A model generated the notes under the pieces. That model worked only from the letters and a program-made list of their open reading frames with translations, had not been told where the DNA came from and did not search any database. Shown here piece by piece: positions 1 to 12,045 of a stretch of 64,000 nt of DNA. The stretch is from Bactericera cockerelli (lineage: Eukaryota; Arthropoda; Insecta; Hemiptera; Triozidae): contig CM044966.1 in NCBI GenBank assembly GCA_024516035.1, forward strand, positions 1,578,221 through 1,642,220, written 5' to 3'. Position 1 is the stretch's first letter, and each line of letters opens with the position of its first letter. The position numbers were made by a program, and so were the translations under genes.

Positions 1-154
1 GGCTTTTCCCGGCCCCACTCAGGCTGGGTGAGGTCAATGTGAGTAGCAGGTTTGTGAGTTTCCTGCGAATAGAGGGTAAAACCCCCGTCGTGATATGACC
101 ATGGCAGTTGAAAGCGACGTTAAACCCCACTTTTTTTTTAAAAAAAAAAAAAAA
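1..154 (+). mobile_element. 5S-derived SINE, 3' part cut by window edge
   Basis: Body from the end of the 5S head (GGCTTTTCCCGGCC) through GTTGAAAGCGACGTTAAACC to a T9/A13 tail. Confidence 0.8.
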
Positions 155-589
155 GATACCCTTGAAAATAGGGCCGGAGGCTAGGGCTGCACGCGGGTTT
201 TAGAAATTTTTCACATTTATTTGAAGCAAATCCGGCCCTGTTTTTATTTTAAATTGAACAATATGAATCATTGCATATATTTAGAACAAATTATGCTCGA
301 AAAAGGATGGTTTTGTGCATTATTTAAAAAAGTTGACCCCCTTGACACATCCCCTGGTAAAGCTAGAGGTATCACAAAGGCATCAAAATTTAATTATTTC
401 CAATGGAAAATCATGTATTTAACATTTTATAACAGAAATCTCCGGCCCTGTTATGAATTAATATCTCAAACTTGTTTTAAAATACTTTTATTGTCAACTG
501 CTTTTCAAAAATGTATTACAAACAGGGTAGCTCTATTTAAGATTCCAAAGTTGACCCCCCCCCCCCCTGGAGCCGCCCTTGGTAGTGAC
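155..589. other. No gene seen
   Basis: AT-rich. Two related segments each with CCGGCCCTGTT (228 and 441), spaced about 210 bp, and a C14 run at 555-567. Confidence 0.5.
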
Positions 590-715
590 AAAGATGTAAA
601 CCCAGTACAAAAGTTTTCGCCCTCGATATAATGACGTGTACCATAGCATTTTTAAAAAAATAATCCGTTCTCTAGATATTTCAAGTGGCTCCTTTTTTTT
701 GGCGGACCCAGTATA
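590..715 (-). repeat. Dispersed repeat end ACTGGGTCCGCC
   Basis: TCTCTAGATATTTCAAGTGG and CTCCTTTTTTTTGGCGGACC form the inverse of 21462-21560 (CAGGGTCCGGCAAAAA). Two copies of one element end. Confidence 0.6.
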
Positions 716-796
716 TATTTATGTACAATATTTTACACTTACGCGAGCTTTCAACTTTCAGTTTTTCCAGAAATTTTGTAAAAATTCCCCCAGAAG

Positions 797-845
797 AGAT
801 AGAGAGAGATAGAGAGAGAGAGAGGAGAAGAGAGAGGAGGAGGAG

Positions 846-899
<54 letters not shown>

Positions 900-921
900 G
901 AGAGAGAGAGAGAAAGAGAGA

Positions 922-957
<36 letters not shown>

Positions 958-966
958 CGAGAGAGA
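797..966. repeat. (GA)n tract
   Basis: Interrupted GA/GGA repeats, about 170 bp. Confidence 0.9.
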
Positions 967-1077
967 TTCCCCCTGGAATATAGCATGGCGCATACCTACA
1001 TGTTTAATGTATTTGCTTCTAAAATAACACTAGAGTCTTTTAAATGAGTTATTCATAATATATATCTTTATATCGTG

Positions 1078-1165
1078 CACTGGTAGTCAAGTGGATAACG
1101 CGCTAGTCTGGTAAGCCAGGTCGCGTAAGGATCCGTTGGTTTGAATCCCACCAAGTGTATGAATT
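1078..1165 (+). mobile_element. tRNA-like SINE head
   Basis: GTGCACTGGTAGTCAAGTGG, AACGCGC and box B GGTTTGAATCCCACC. I cannot fold it as an intact tRNA with paired acceptor stem, so it is read as a SINE head. Confidence 0.5.
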
Positions 1166-1399
1166 ATTCCTCATTAATTTGAGTTTGTGACCACAGAAAA
1201 TGCTTTGAGCATTACATTCGACATTATCTTTGGATCAGGGTGTCCATATAATCCTCTCCCCACTATGATATAAGTATGTGTGCCTATCTCTCTCTACCTT
1301 TCTCTCTCTCTTTCCCCATTTTTGCTCTCTCTCTTTCTCTTCATTCGTTACTCTCTTAAGTTTGCAGGCATTGCCTGTATGACGTTGCTTAACATCGTA

Positions 1400-1690
1400 A
1401 GTAGTCACCGTGGCAGAGTGAGTTAGCGCGCTAGGCGTTGCACGCACGGTGACCTGGGTTCGATCCCCAGCGGGGCAGGAATTTTTCTGCTCTGTACTTG
1501 GATGTTCGGGGTCCACTCATACCTCGTGAGGAAAAATGAGTAGTTACTTGTATGAGTAACGACCAGTGGTGGCATTACCAGAGTAAAAAGAAATTAATGT
1601 AATAGAATAATTCGAAATATAAAGGAGGCTCTTAGTAATGCTGCGCTACCCACAAAAATTGTGGAGAGGCCTTGTGCTTCACCACAAAGA
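1400..1690 (+). mobile_element. tRNA-derived SINE, family A subtype
   Basis: Head TGGCAGAGTGAGTTAGCGCG with box B GGGTTCGATCC, body CCTCGTGAGGAAAAATGAGT, and a long tail reaching GAGGCCTTGTGCTTCACCAC. Confidence 0.8.
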
Positions 1691-1715
1691 AAATCATACA
1701 TACACATACTCTCTT

Positions 1716-2400
1716 AAGTTCTCTTTCTCTTCCTTTCTCCATTCTTCCTCTTTTTCTTATGTCTCTATTTTGAACTCTCTTTCTCTCCATTCTTTACTCT
1801 CTTTCTTTCTCTCGCTCTCTCTTCCTACTTTTCTTCCTCCTTTTTCTTATCTCTCTATTATAAACTCTCTTTCTTTCTTTCTCTCCCTCTCTTTATTTCT
1901 CTCTCTCTCTCTCTCCTCATTATTTGCTCTCTCCTTCTCTCTCTCTCTCTCTCCATTCTTTACTCTCTTACGTTCTCTTTTTCCATTATTTACTCTCTTT
2001 TTCTTTCTTCCTCTTGCTCTCTCTTTCTACTTTTCTTCTTCCATTTTCTTATCTCTCTCTCTGTCTCTCTCTATCTCTTTCTCTCTCTCTCTCTGTTCTT
2101 CTCTCTGTCTTTCTTTCTCTCTTTCTCTCTCTCTCTCTTCTTCTCTCTCTCCTCCACCAAGAATAGGTAATCCAAGCTGAATTATTCTTCAAGTCTGTGT
2201 TCATCTTGTCATGCATCCTAAATTTCAATTTCAAATTAACAAAGAGATTACAATCACTCTCTCTTTATATATCTCTCTTTCTCTCTCCCCCTCTTTCCTT
2301 CTTTCTATCCACTAGATCTCCCTCCTCTGTTGTTCCCTCTCTCTTTCTCTTTCTTCTTCTCTCTCTCTTTCTCTCTCTCTTTCTCTTTCCCTCTCTCTTT

Positions 2401-2438
<38 letters not shown>

Positions 2439-2450
2439 TCTTTCTCTGCT
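1716..2450. repeat. (CT)n-rich region
   Basis: Imperfect CTTT/CTCT runs (1716-2160, 2255-2445). Long Ser/Leu/Phe ORFs here are repeat translations. Confidence 0.9.
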
Positions 2451-2868
2451 AATACTCTGTAGAACAATTTAATCTTCATTTTCAACAATACTCTCTCCGA
2501 AGTTTGCAAAGGTACAATAGTTGTACCACTGTACCTTCTAACATAATTACCTAATGTACATATTTAAGTATTCTTGTAGGTACTTTCTAACATACGTACC
2601 TAATATATATAAGTATTCTAAGTATTCTTATAACATAATTACCTAATATAAATAATTATTCTTATACCTTCTAACATAATTACCTTATATATACAATATA
2701 CATATATATAAGTATTCTTGTATTTTCTAACATAATTATTTAATCTTTATATTTAATCTTGTATTTTCTAACATAATTATTTATTCCACTAACCAAACAA
2801 ATTAAAAAAAAAAAAAAAAATGTTGGTGAAAATGTTCCACTTTCACCTTGAAAATATTGTAAAAATCT

Positions 2869-3002
2869 AGGGCGGAATTAATAGACAACATCAATAACTT
2901 AAGTCGTTGGTAAGTGTCGGTTTTCCCTATCTTACACAGTACGCAATCCGTGACTTAGCGCCACAGAGGTATTACAAAAACGTCTATTAATTCCGCCCCT
3001 AG
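2869..3002. mobile_element. Small MITE, 134 bp
   Basis: Inverted ends CTAGGGCGGAATTAATAGAC (2869) and the complement of GTCTATTAATTCCGCCCCTAG. A decayed relative lies at 25463-25600 (AAGGGCAGAATTGCTAGACG). Confidence 0.75.
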
Positions 3003-3611
3003 TTTATAAAAAATGTCCAGAAAGCCGGACTTTGTAGTCAAGTGACGTAGTCGTCACACGGCCGTATATAAATAAATATACCTACTTCTCTCTACATAAA
3101 TGCGAAAGTTAACACTCATTCATTCATTCACTCACTCACTAACTCATTCATTGCGAATTCTCAGCACTGGTAAGTCCTAGGAAACTGAAGGCATGTAGAT
3201 GCCCACTGAGAAAGGATTTGGAAAAAGGGTGCATTTACATGAAAAAAAACAAGATTTTTCATCACTGTTTCTCCGTAGTGATGAAAATTTTAATAGTGGT
3301 CGTTTCACAATGGATAACGTGCACCAATATTACTTTCAAGAAATTTCTAATATTAGAAATCGGAAGTATTGTGTTCGTTTTTGTAAATAAAAAAATAATA
3401 TTTTTTTCGCCCTTGCAGTAGAAACCATGGGAATATTCTGTGAAGAAGGCAAACGTTGGGTCAAGGAAATTGGAAAAAAGCTTATAGAAAAAACTGGAAA
3501 CAGCAGAGCTAGTGAATTTCTAATTAAAAAAAAACAGCATTGCCACTCAAAAAGGCAATGCTGCGAGCATATTGTCAGTGCTTCAAATGAAAACAGATGA
3601 CACCTTGTTTT

Positions 3612-4594
3612 ACATATGGGTCATTTTCATTTATCTTGGGCATATCAAGTCCGCAACCTTTCTCCTTTAATAAATGTGAAAATAATAGGGATATATGACT
3701 AAAATCTATTTGATCACATAGGAAACAATTTTTTTTATAAATTACAATAATAAATTGTCTTTTAAACTAATGTGGAGACTCAAAATTGCCAGTTATGTAA
3801 GTAACGTTCATGATATTTTAGGTGTCCCTTAGTCTAAGATTTCACTGTGTCTGATAGAAAAAAATGCATTTCTCCCATTATTTTCACCAAAATCCAATAT
3901 TAATGAGAAAAATACAGTTTATTTAGGATGTGACCATTAGTTTTCATAAAAATAATAATGTTCACCTCATTCTACAGACGTGTAAAGTTGTGTCCCTACG
4001 AAGAAAAAAAAATCTCCGTCATGAATGTTACCCCCAAAAAAATGTAAACCATTTTGAAAAACCCTTAGAATGAGAAGCTAGCAGCTGCCGCCATTTTGCT
4101 TCTTACAGATGACATTGTTTTTGTTTTGAAATTTCCTGTCAGTTGGATGTTGGATGCAGTACAGTGAGGGACAATGGTGGGTCTAATTTTTTTTGACAAG
4201 AACGTTACGCGGTTTTTAAAATAAATTGTAATGATTCTTTAATATATAATGTATTTCTTTAATTCTTCTGCATGTCCTCTTTCCAATCAAATATTTTTTT
4301 TTGTAAAGTGAATATTCTTTTATTGAGAAAAGTTTGTTTTAGTGGCGTGTTACTCATGAACGTTACCATCATGAACGTTACCCGTGGTCGTGAACATTAC
4401 CTGGTATGTCAAGTTTTTGTAATTTTGTGTGAAGAGGTAGCTGCTAGAAATATTCTAAATGAAAGCTTTTGCTCAAAGGTATTTGTCTTAGTCTTCTGAG
4501 CCTAAAAAATTGTTAAAAATTGTTTAGGAAAAATGTAACGTTCATGACTTGAAAAAATCCAATTGCCCAAGATAAATGAAAATGACCCATATAC
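3612..4594. mobile_element. Inverted-repeat element, 0.98 kb, with subterminal GTAACGTTCATGA motifs
   Basis: The ends are inverted copies of about 28 bp beginning TATGGGTCATTTTCATTTAT and continuing CTTGGGCA. Inside, GTAACGTTCATGA or its complement occurs at about 3801, 4018, 4357, 4369 and 4533, with variants. No transposase is visible, so it is a non-autonomous element. Confidence 0.7.
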
Positions 4595-4599
4595 GATAA

Positions 4600-5200
4600 A
4601 AACGCAATTTTTATATAAAAAAAATTATCTCCGATTTCAATTTTTTTTATAGTTCTGGACGTTTCATAACCTCATGAGCAAATTCGGTTCTCTATCCGTC
4701 TGTCGGTCCGTCGCGTCGGTCTGTTAAAAATATTCCTTGATATTCCTTGTATTATTCCTTGTAAATATTCCTTGTAACGCGCAAATCTCGGAAACTATTC
4801 AACGGATTTTGATGAAATTTTGCACACATATTATAGGAGACGTTCTGTAGATGGTCCCATTTTAAATTAATCAATTCGTACTAGCGGTTCTGGGTGAAAG
4901 AGACCATGCATTTGACCACTAACTTTTTATTTAAACGCTTATATCTCGTGAATGACACTCTCGATTTTGATGAAATTTTATATATGTATAATGCATATTA
5001 TTGTTTTACATATGTAGGCTATTTATAATTATTTTTTGATTATTAAAATTTAACTCTCATTTATAAGAAATTCCGAAATTTTTGACAAAAAAGTCAATCC
5101 GTTCGAGAGTAATCGCGGAACTGACAGACAAATCAAATCAAATAAGTGTACACAAAAAGACAGACAGACACACAGACAGGCCGACAGAAAAACGAAAGCC
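4600..5200. repeat. Dispersed AT-rich repeat with (GACA)n border
   Basis: Contains TGTAACGCGCAAATCTCGGA and AACGGATTTTGATGAAATTT, a phrase repeated at 4945 and at 8405-8460, and ends in AGACAGACAGACACACAGAC. Class unknown. Confidence 0.6.
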
Positions 5201-5259
5201 AAATTGTCCAGTATGCAAGTTAAAACAGAATCTCACTTAGTGAGGTCGCTCGCCATTCT

Positions 5260-5458
5260 CGCCAGCCTGCGTGGCGTAATGGTTGTGTCTATTGCTCGAA
5301 GTCCAGAGATCCTCAGTTCGATTCCCGGTAGGGGCAGACTTTTTGAAGAAAATTCTGTTCCCTCCAAACACATGAGGCTGGCATTTCCGGTCCTATCCAG
5401 GCTAGGTGAGGTTAATTTGGGTAGCTCGTACGATTCCCAGCAAATTAACCAGAATTAA
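5260..5458 (+). mobile_element. tRNA-derived SINE, family E (reference)
   Basis: Head CTGCGTGGCGTAATGGTTGT, box B GTTCGATTCCCGG, body CTGTTCCCTCCAAACACATG, TATCCAGGCTAGGTGAGGTT. Confidence 0.75.
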
Positions 5459-5637
5459 TTGTGGTCGCTTCGCTCCCTTTTGCTCCCTCACTGTGTCCGG
5501 TTAATGAGGTATACGTATTATTTCGTACGTGATGATGTTGAACAGGAGAAATTGAGAGAACAATATTGCTAAGCATGAGGATTAATGTGTTCAATCAGGG
5601 ATTTCAAGAGAGAGGGACATAGATGGGGGAGGTAAAA

Positions 5638-5853
5638 GGAGCGAGAGAGAGAGAGAGAGATAGAGATAGATAGAGGGAGAGAGAGAGATCTTTTGGAAAA
5701 CAATGTAGAGTTAAATTGAAAAACAATAGAGAACCGATTGTTAGAAGGAGAATGAAGGAATGAAAGAAAAAGATACTAGGAAGAGAAAGAGAGAGAGAGA
5801 GAGAAGAAGGGAGAGAGAGACATAGAGAGAGACAGAGAGAGAGAGACAGAGGG

Positions 5854-5909
<56 letters not shown>

Positions 5910-5912
5910 TAA
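5638..5912. repeat. (GA)n tract
   Basis: Two GA blocks bracket 90 bp of other sequence and end 22 bp before the palindrome. Confidence 0.9.
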
Positions 5913-5933
5913 GTAACTAGACATATTACATAC

Positions 5934-7592
5934 ATACAGGGTGTCCACCAAACTTGACACCTCAAATTACTCGACCCCTGAAAGAGTTTTTGAAAAATAA
6001 AAAAATTCTAGGGTACATGTGCTAATTATGCGGTTTCAGTCATGAAATTTTTTTTATACAGGGTGGTTCAAAAGTCAGAAATTGAGGTGTCAACTTTCGA
6101 TTTTTAAATGGATCGACCTGAATTTTATTTGATAATTTTACTTCTAAATGGTTCTTAAGTACTTTTTTAAACAAAAATATTACATACAGGGTGGTTTTTT
6201 TTCGACCAATTTTTTTTCTAAATCTTGAATAACTCAAGTTCAGTTAATTTTTTCGATAACAAGAATAGAATGTGTTTGTATAATAAATACACGTTCTTTC
6301 AATTGGTATCAAAAAAATTTATACAGGGTGATTCACAAGTGAAATAATGACTTGATTTTTTTTAAAACCGAGTTTTTTTAATTTTTTATTAAGGATTAAT
6401 AATTCTCGTCTAATTTTACACATTTTTCGTTAGTCATATCGAAAAACAAAACTAAAGTGTTGTACAGGGTGAGACATAATTTTTTTGTAACACCCTGCAT
6501 ATGGGCAGTCAAAGAGACGCAAAATTTAATATAAAGACTAAATATGCAAGAAAAACTTTGATTTTTAATTAACAAAAAAGTTATGGTGTTTTAACTAATA
6601 TTGTCGCATGGACCACCCTGTAGATATTTTCTTAAACTATCATGTAGGTACTCTAAGTTGTATAAAATTCTACGAAGACTTCGAATCATGTGGGAAAAAA
6701 CAAGTAAAAAACACGAATTTGAAGCCACTTTCAATTTGGTGTCCACACTGAATGATTTTAAAACTTGAAAGAAAAAGTAGGTAGGTGTAGACACAAAATT
6801 GAGCATGGCTTTTTGGATTCATTTTTTTTCTTTCAGATTTGGACTCCTCGTTGAATTTTAGACAGTTTCGACTACCCATATGATGGTTTAAGAAAATATC
6901 TACAGGGTGGGCCATGCGACAATATTAGTTAAAACACCATAACTTTTTAGTTTAATCAAAAATCAAAGTTTTTCTTGCATATTTAGTCTTTATATTGAAT
7001 TTTGCGTCTCTTTGACTGCCCATATACAGGGTGTTACAAAAAAATTATGTCTCACCCTGTACAACACTTTAGTTTTGTTTTTCGATATGACTAACGAAAA
7101 ATGTGTAAAATTAGACGAGAATTATTAATCTTAAATAAAAAATTAAAAAAACTCGATTTTAAAAATAATTAAGTCATTATTTCACTTGTGAATCACCCTG
7201 TATAAAATTTTTTGATGCCAATTGAAAGAACGTGTATTTATTATACAAACACATTCTATTCTTGTTATCGAAAAAATTAACCGAACTTGAGTTATTCAAG
7301 ATTTAGAAAAAAAATTGGTCGAAAAAAAAACCACCCTGTATGTAATATTTTGTTTAAAAAAGTACTTAAGAACCATTTAGAAGTAAAATTATCAAATAAA
7401 ATTCAGGTCAATCCATTTAAAAATCGAAAGTTGACACCTCAATTTCTGACTTTTGAACCACCCTGTATAAAAAAAATTTCATGACTGAAACCGCATAATT
7501 AGCACATGTACCCTAGATTTTTTTTATTTTTCAAAAACTCTTTCAGGGGCCGAGTAATTTGAGGTGTCCAAGTTTGGTGGGACACCCTGTAT
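5934..7592. repeat. Long palindrome, 1.66 kb, built of ACAGGGTG modules
   Basis: The arms of about 700 bp are inverted and near-identical (centre near 6763). ACAGGGTG starts at 5936, 6058, 6186, 6323 and 6464 in the left arm, with mirror copies CACCCTGT in the right arm. Spacing is 122-141 bp. The central 200 bp still shows weak symmetry. No gene. Confidence 0.85.
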
Positions 7593-7599
7593 ACAGTAG

Positions 7600-9090
7600 G
7601 TACACATACGTACATGCTAGGATTGCTAGGGCTATAATAGATTAAAGAAGAGCAAGCGATTCTACATTCCTGCATTCATTGATTATAAAATACTATCAAA
7701 TATACAGGGTTCACTCACACCTCGTGAGGAAAAAAGAGTTTCATGTGAGCGACCAGGGGCGGAATTATGAGCAGATGATACACAAGAGTTATGAGGAAAA
7801 TAAAAAAGTTTCCTGCTAAAATGAAATTGTAATTTTTTTTTTAAATTAAATTTTTTGGCATTGGTTATTCTCCTTATCATGGGACTTTGCCATACAGCCA
7901 ATGTGGTCATTTTTATAAAGATTGATATTTTATTTAAGATAGTTCGTTAATTATTAGAAATAAAATGAATATATTGTTTGTGGTTAGAAAATAGAATATG
8001 TATCCGTATGTACGTGGGTTTTGTATTATAGTTCTGTACGAAAAAGGGGACTCAGTTATGTTTTTTAAATCTTGAAAAAATTTCTCGCGAGAATCGTTGT
8101 ATTTGTTAGAGATCATCACGATATGTTCCATATCCTCCCTGACTTTACATAACACAAAAAACACACTATTATTTAATTCCTCCCGAGAAATTTTTTAATA
8201 ATAGAAAGCGGAAGTATTGTGTTCGTGTTTGTAAAAAAAAATATTTTTTCGCCTTTGCAGTAGAAACCATGGGAATATCTTTTGATTTTTTTTATTTATT
8301 TATTTTTTTTTTCATCATATTTCTGGATGTTTCTGACCTCCTGAGCAACTTTGCTGTGTGTTTGTCTGTCGATCTGTCTCTTTGTCGGTCTGTTGAATAC
8401 ATTCCTTGTAACGCGCAAATCTCAGATACTACTGAACGGATTTTGACGAAATGTTGTACACAGTCATATGAGAGTCCCATTTTAATTTTTTCAACTTTTT
8501 CAAAAATTTCAGGTCAAATTTTCCTCTCTTTAAGGAGGAAATAACCTCTTTAAGAAAGAAACCTGGATTTAAGAGAAAATATTCCGGCCCCTTGAGTTCT
8601 CTTATATACAATCACTAGTGAAGTTTCTTCACTTTTCCTACACCCTGTAGACTGTACCTAAGGAATTAGGATAATCAGTCGTGCATGATTGTGTGTATAA
8701 CAGGGGGTATGCAAATTGAGGAAACCTTTATGCAAATTAGTTGATACCAATAGGTGCAGCACATGTTTGTCTTTTTTTACATGATATTGCAGGTTGTAAC
8801 AGAATTATGTATGCAAAATAATAATACTTAAACATAGGTATATTAGAGGGATTTTAAAAATCATGGATAACTTGTTATATGGTATGTAAAATATTTAAAA
8901 CCGATTATATCGTATAATAATCAACTCGTGTGGAAAATTCAACTCACGTTGTAAAAAATTAACATTTTACTTGTTAATTAAAAAAATTAACGGTAAATTA
9001 ACATTTTACCGATAAAATTCTATAATTATAAATCAGAAGTATTTTTTATTTTTTTATATTCAAACGTTGATAACGAATTAAAATTCTTGC
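7600..9090. other. Mostly AT-rich repeats, no gene seen
   Basis: A short family A SINE piece (7703-7765), the repeat at 8190-8560 and unremarkable AT-rich DNA. Confidence 0.5.
8190..8560. repeat. Dispersed AT-rich repeat, second copy
   Basis: 8190-8275 repeats 3340-3425 (GGAAGTATTGTGTTCGT, GCAGTAGAAACCATGGGAAT). 8320-8480 repeats the 4600-4860 element (TGTAACGCGCAAATCTCAGA). Confidence 0.6.
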
Positions 9091-9189
9091 CGACCTCAGT
9101 AGCTTCATCGATAAGGCGGCGGACTTGTAACCTGGAGGTCGGTGTTTTTTTTTTGTTCTTGAAGATTGGCAGTGGGCGAAAAATAAGTC

Positions 9190-9515
9190 CATACAGCCAC
9201 TTGTATGTATGTATGTACGAATTTCTTTGTGGTGAAGCACAAGGCCTCTTCACAATTTTTGTGGGTAGCGCAGCATTACTAAGAGCCTCCTTCACATTTC
9301 GAATTATTCTATTACATTAATTTCTTTTTACTCTGGTAATGCCGCCACTGGTCGTTACTCATACAAGTAACTACTCATTTTTCCTCACGAGGTATGAGTG
9401 GACCCCGAACATCCAAGTACAGAGCAGAAAAAATCCTCCCCCGCTGGGAATCGAACCCAGGTCACCATGTGTGCAATGCCTAGCGCGCTAACTCGCTCTG
9501 CCACAGTGACTACTA
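9190..9515 (-). mobile_element. tRNA-derived SINE, family A subtype
   Basis: Reverse-strand relative of the copy at 1400, including the GTGAAGCACAAGGCCTCTTC tail. Confidence 0.8.
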
Positions 9516-9849
9516 CCATACAGCCACTTTATTTTTAGTAAAGAGTAATTTTGAAAGTAAAGAGTAAACTCGGGACTTGAACCACCGACCTTATGTATTT
9601 ACATACCTTATGTATTGTATTTGTATTTACATACGTATAAGTCCCGAGTTATAATTAGTTAAAGCGAGTTTCAGTAGTTGTGACATCGAGAAAGTGATTA
9701 ACACAAATTAATATAATAACTAAATAAAGAAAAGAAAAAATCTTCAGAGTTCGAATCCTGGTCGGATCGGAAAATTCTGACCGAGTTTTTTTTTCGGTTT
9801 CCAGAATGGCATAAATGTAAAGGTGTAGTGTCCTGAAGTCATACAAAAG

Positions 9850-10130
9850 TCAGTAGTCACCTTGGCCTAGCGGTAGCATGCTCGGCTTGCACTCCAGGTG
9901 ACCCGGGTTCAAATCCCGGCGGAGTCGGATTTTTTCAGCTCTATACTATGGACGTCGGGGCCTATCCTAGCCTCGTGAGGACACTTTGGGGTAGTTGTAG
10001 AGTGGGCAACGATCAGTGGCGGCATTACGAGATTGATATTGGAATATGACGGTGGGTTGGAGATATAATGCATGCATTAGTTCTCGTAATGTCGATGCTA
10101 CTCACCAAAAAATAGTGACATAATAACACA
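9850..10130 (+). mobile_element. tRNA-derived SINE, family A (reference)
   Basis: The head has box-A-like TGGCCTAGCGGTAGCATGC and box B GGGTTCAAATCC, then the body GGACGTCGGGGCCTATCC, CCTCGTGAGGA, GATCAGTGGCGGCATTACGA, GATGCTACTCACC. Confidence 0.8.
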
Positions 10131-10132
10131 AA

Positions 10133-10340
10133 GCCGAGCTCCGTGGCTCAGTGGTTAAGAGCACTGGTTGCTGACCCGGAGGTTGCGGGTTCGAATCGCG
10201 GCTAGAGCGGAAAATTACAACCGAGTTTCCCGTTTCCAGAATGGAACTGATGTAATGGTAAAATTCCCTGGAGTAATTCGGAAACGGTTCCGGGACACAA
10301 TTACCTTTAAAAAAATAAAAATAATAATAACACAAATAAC
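10133..10340 (+). mobile_element. tRNA-derived SINE, family B (reference)
   Basis: Head CCGTGGCTCAGTGGTTAAGA, box B GGGTTCGAATCGC, body GAGTTTCCCGTTTCCAGAAT and GGTTCCGGGACACAATTACC. It directly follows the family A copy. Confidence 0.8.
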
Positions 10341-10569
10341 TAGCTTTTATCTTATCTTTTTTAAGTAATGCAAAAGAGGTTCAAGAGCACAACTACGCAG
10401 TTAAAAAAAAAAATCAAAAACAGGCATCTCCAACACCCCAGATCTACAGAACTTTTCTAAAACAGGCCAAACTTCTCCAAATTTTCCAATTTCAAACTAA
10501 AGTGCCAAATTTTAGCTTTAATAAAATTCTATGCCTCCCCAGTCGCTACCACATAACTGCTTTAATTTC

Positions 10570-11018
10570 AGCTCTATCTCTATCTCTCTCTTTCTTGCTT
10601 TTTATTTTTCTATCTCTCTCCCTCTACTCCCTCTTTCTTCCTTTTTAATTATCTATCTCTCTCCTTCTTCCTTTTTATTTCTCTCTCTCTCTCCTCTATC
10701 TCTCTCTTTCTCTGTCTGTCTCTCTCTTTTTCTCTCTCCTTATCTCTCTCTATATCTCTCTCTTTCTCTCTCTCTCGCCTTCTTTCTCTCTCTTTCTCTT
10801 TCTCTCTCTCTCTCTCTCTCTCTTAGTAAGTTAGCAAGAAAAAAAACACCAAAAAGTTAGCATAATTTTAATAGCTCAAGAGGTAATATTTAAATCTAAA
10901 TAATTATAATAAATAAAGATTATTATTCAATTACGCTTAATTAAAATTAATAAAAATTCCCCCCCCCCCTCTCTCTCTCTCTCCCTCTCTCTCTCTCTCT
11001 CTTTCTCTCTCTCTAATG
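10570..11018. repeat. (CT)n tracts
   Basis: 10570-10832 and 10958-11018 (C9 plus CT), separated by AT-rich DNA. Confidence 0.9.
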
Positions 11019-11034
11019 TCTCTCTTTCTCGGGA

Positions 11035-11136
11035 CGGAATGCCAGCATCACGAAGTCTTCATCTATTTCGCTGGACGTTGCTTAACTTCGGTGATCCTAC
11101 GAGTACCGGTGCATTCAACGCGCCATCAACGCTGGC
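11035..11136 (-). mobile_element. 5S-derived SINE, head only
   Basis: The 5S-like part (GCCAGCATCACG ... GTGCATTCAACGCGCCATC) on the reverse strand. Diverged, with no body. Confidence 0.75.
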
Positions 11137-11448
11137 AGAAATGTTTTTTTCTGGTTTATTTATTATGAATCAGTTCTTAAAATAATAATAAATACATACA
11201 AGTGACCCATTGAGGAACTGAGAAAAGACACTGACCTACAGACGTGAACTTTCAAAACCAGACAGGAGTCACAACGACAGCAGGAAACTTCGAGCTTTTG
11301 AAAGCAGATTTCTTCTTGAGATTAGCTTGACTTTCGAAATTTCTAGTTGAAAATTGTCAAAGCGATAAGTAATGAGAGAAAAAAGAGAACTTTTAATTCA
11401 TCACTCTAAACTTTGTTCAATTTAAAACGTATTTAATTTTATCTTTTT

Positions 11449-11620
11449 CATCGACCTCAGTAGCTTGATCGATAAGGCGGAGGTCTTGTAACCTGGAGGT
11501 CGGTGCTTCAAGTCCCGGTGCCAGCGTAGATTTAGTAAAGCGAGTTTGATTAGATGTGATATCACGAAAGTGTTCAACACAAATATATGATAACTTTATT
11601 ATTATTATAATAATAACTAT
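11449..11620 (+). mobile_element. tRNA-derived SINE, family C (reference)
   Basis: Head ACCTCAGTAGCTTGATCGAT with box-B-like TTCAAGTCCCGGTG, body AGTAAAGCGAGTTTGATTAG and TGTTCAACACAAATATATGA, then an ATT-rich tail. Confidence 0.75.
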
Positions 11621-11739
11621 GTAACCCTTTAATAATAGGACGTATGCAGGTACAAACAAGTAATTATAAAACTTAGAATACAAAATTTAGTACAATATAC
11701 ACAAGAAAAGAAAAGATAAACAACATAGATAAAATATAT

Positions 11740-11780
11740 GTATGTATAGATCTATACAGATGTCCTAACTAAAGGGCGAG

Positions 11781-11814
<34 letters not shown>

Positions 11815-11990
11815 TACGCTTTATTAGGTAAGACACAATAAAATATATACAGTAAAATACAATGAAATTATAAAGAAAAAATAAATAGATTAAACAAAGA
11901 AACAAGAAAAAAAAAGAGAATAAAGCTAATGTTCTACTTAAGGCCCGGGTTTGGCAATCTCTTCCAACCAACCCTTAGTTCCGATGTCTA
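11740..11990 (-). mobile_element. LINE-tail element broken by an (ATT)n expansion
   Basis: GTCCTAACTAAAGGGCGAGG then (ATT)n, TTACGCTTTATTAGGTAAGA and, further on, GGCAATCTCTTCCAACCAAC. The unit is rearranged. An (ATT)n of about 40 bp sits at 11775-11813. Confidence 0.5.
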
Positions 11991-12045
11991 TAAGATTATT
12001 TTCTCTCGGAAGTAATACAAGATCTGTGAAAATTTTCATCCATAT

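Noticed and set aside
1638..2472. Long Ser/Leu/Phe frames over CT repeats, also at 681-1047, 5604-5960, 10531-10860 and 17686-18311
   Set aside because: Simple-sequence translations with no start context or conserved blocks.
6040..7484. Two 65-codon frames that are near-identical, one on each strand
   Set aside because: They are the two arms of the palindrome, and no homology to a protein is evident.
9850..9930. Functional tRNA gene
   Set aside because: Box A and B are present, but acceptor stem pairing is not convincing and the same head recurs with a fixed body, so it is a SINE. The same holds for 1078, 10133, 32745 and 52806.
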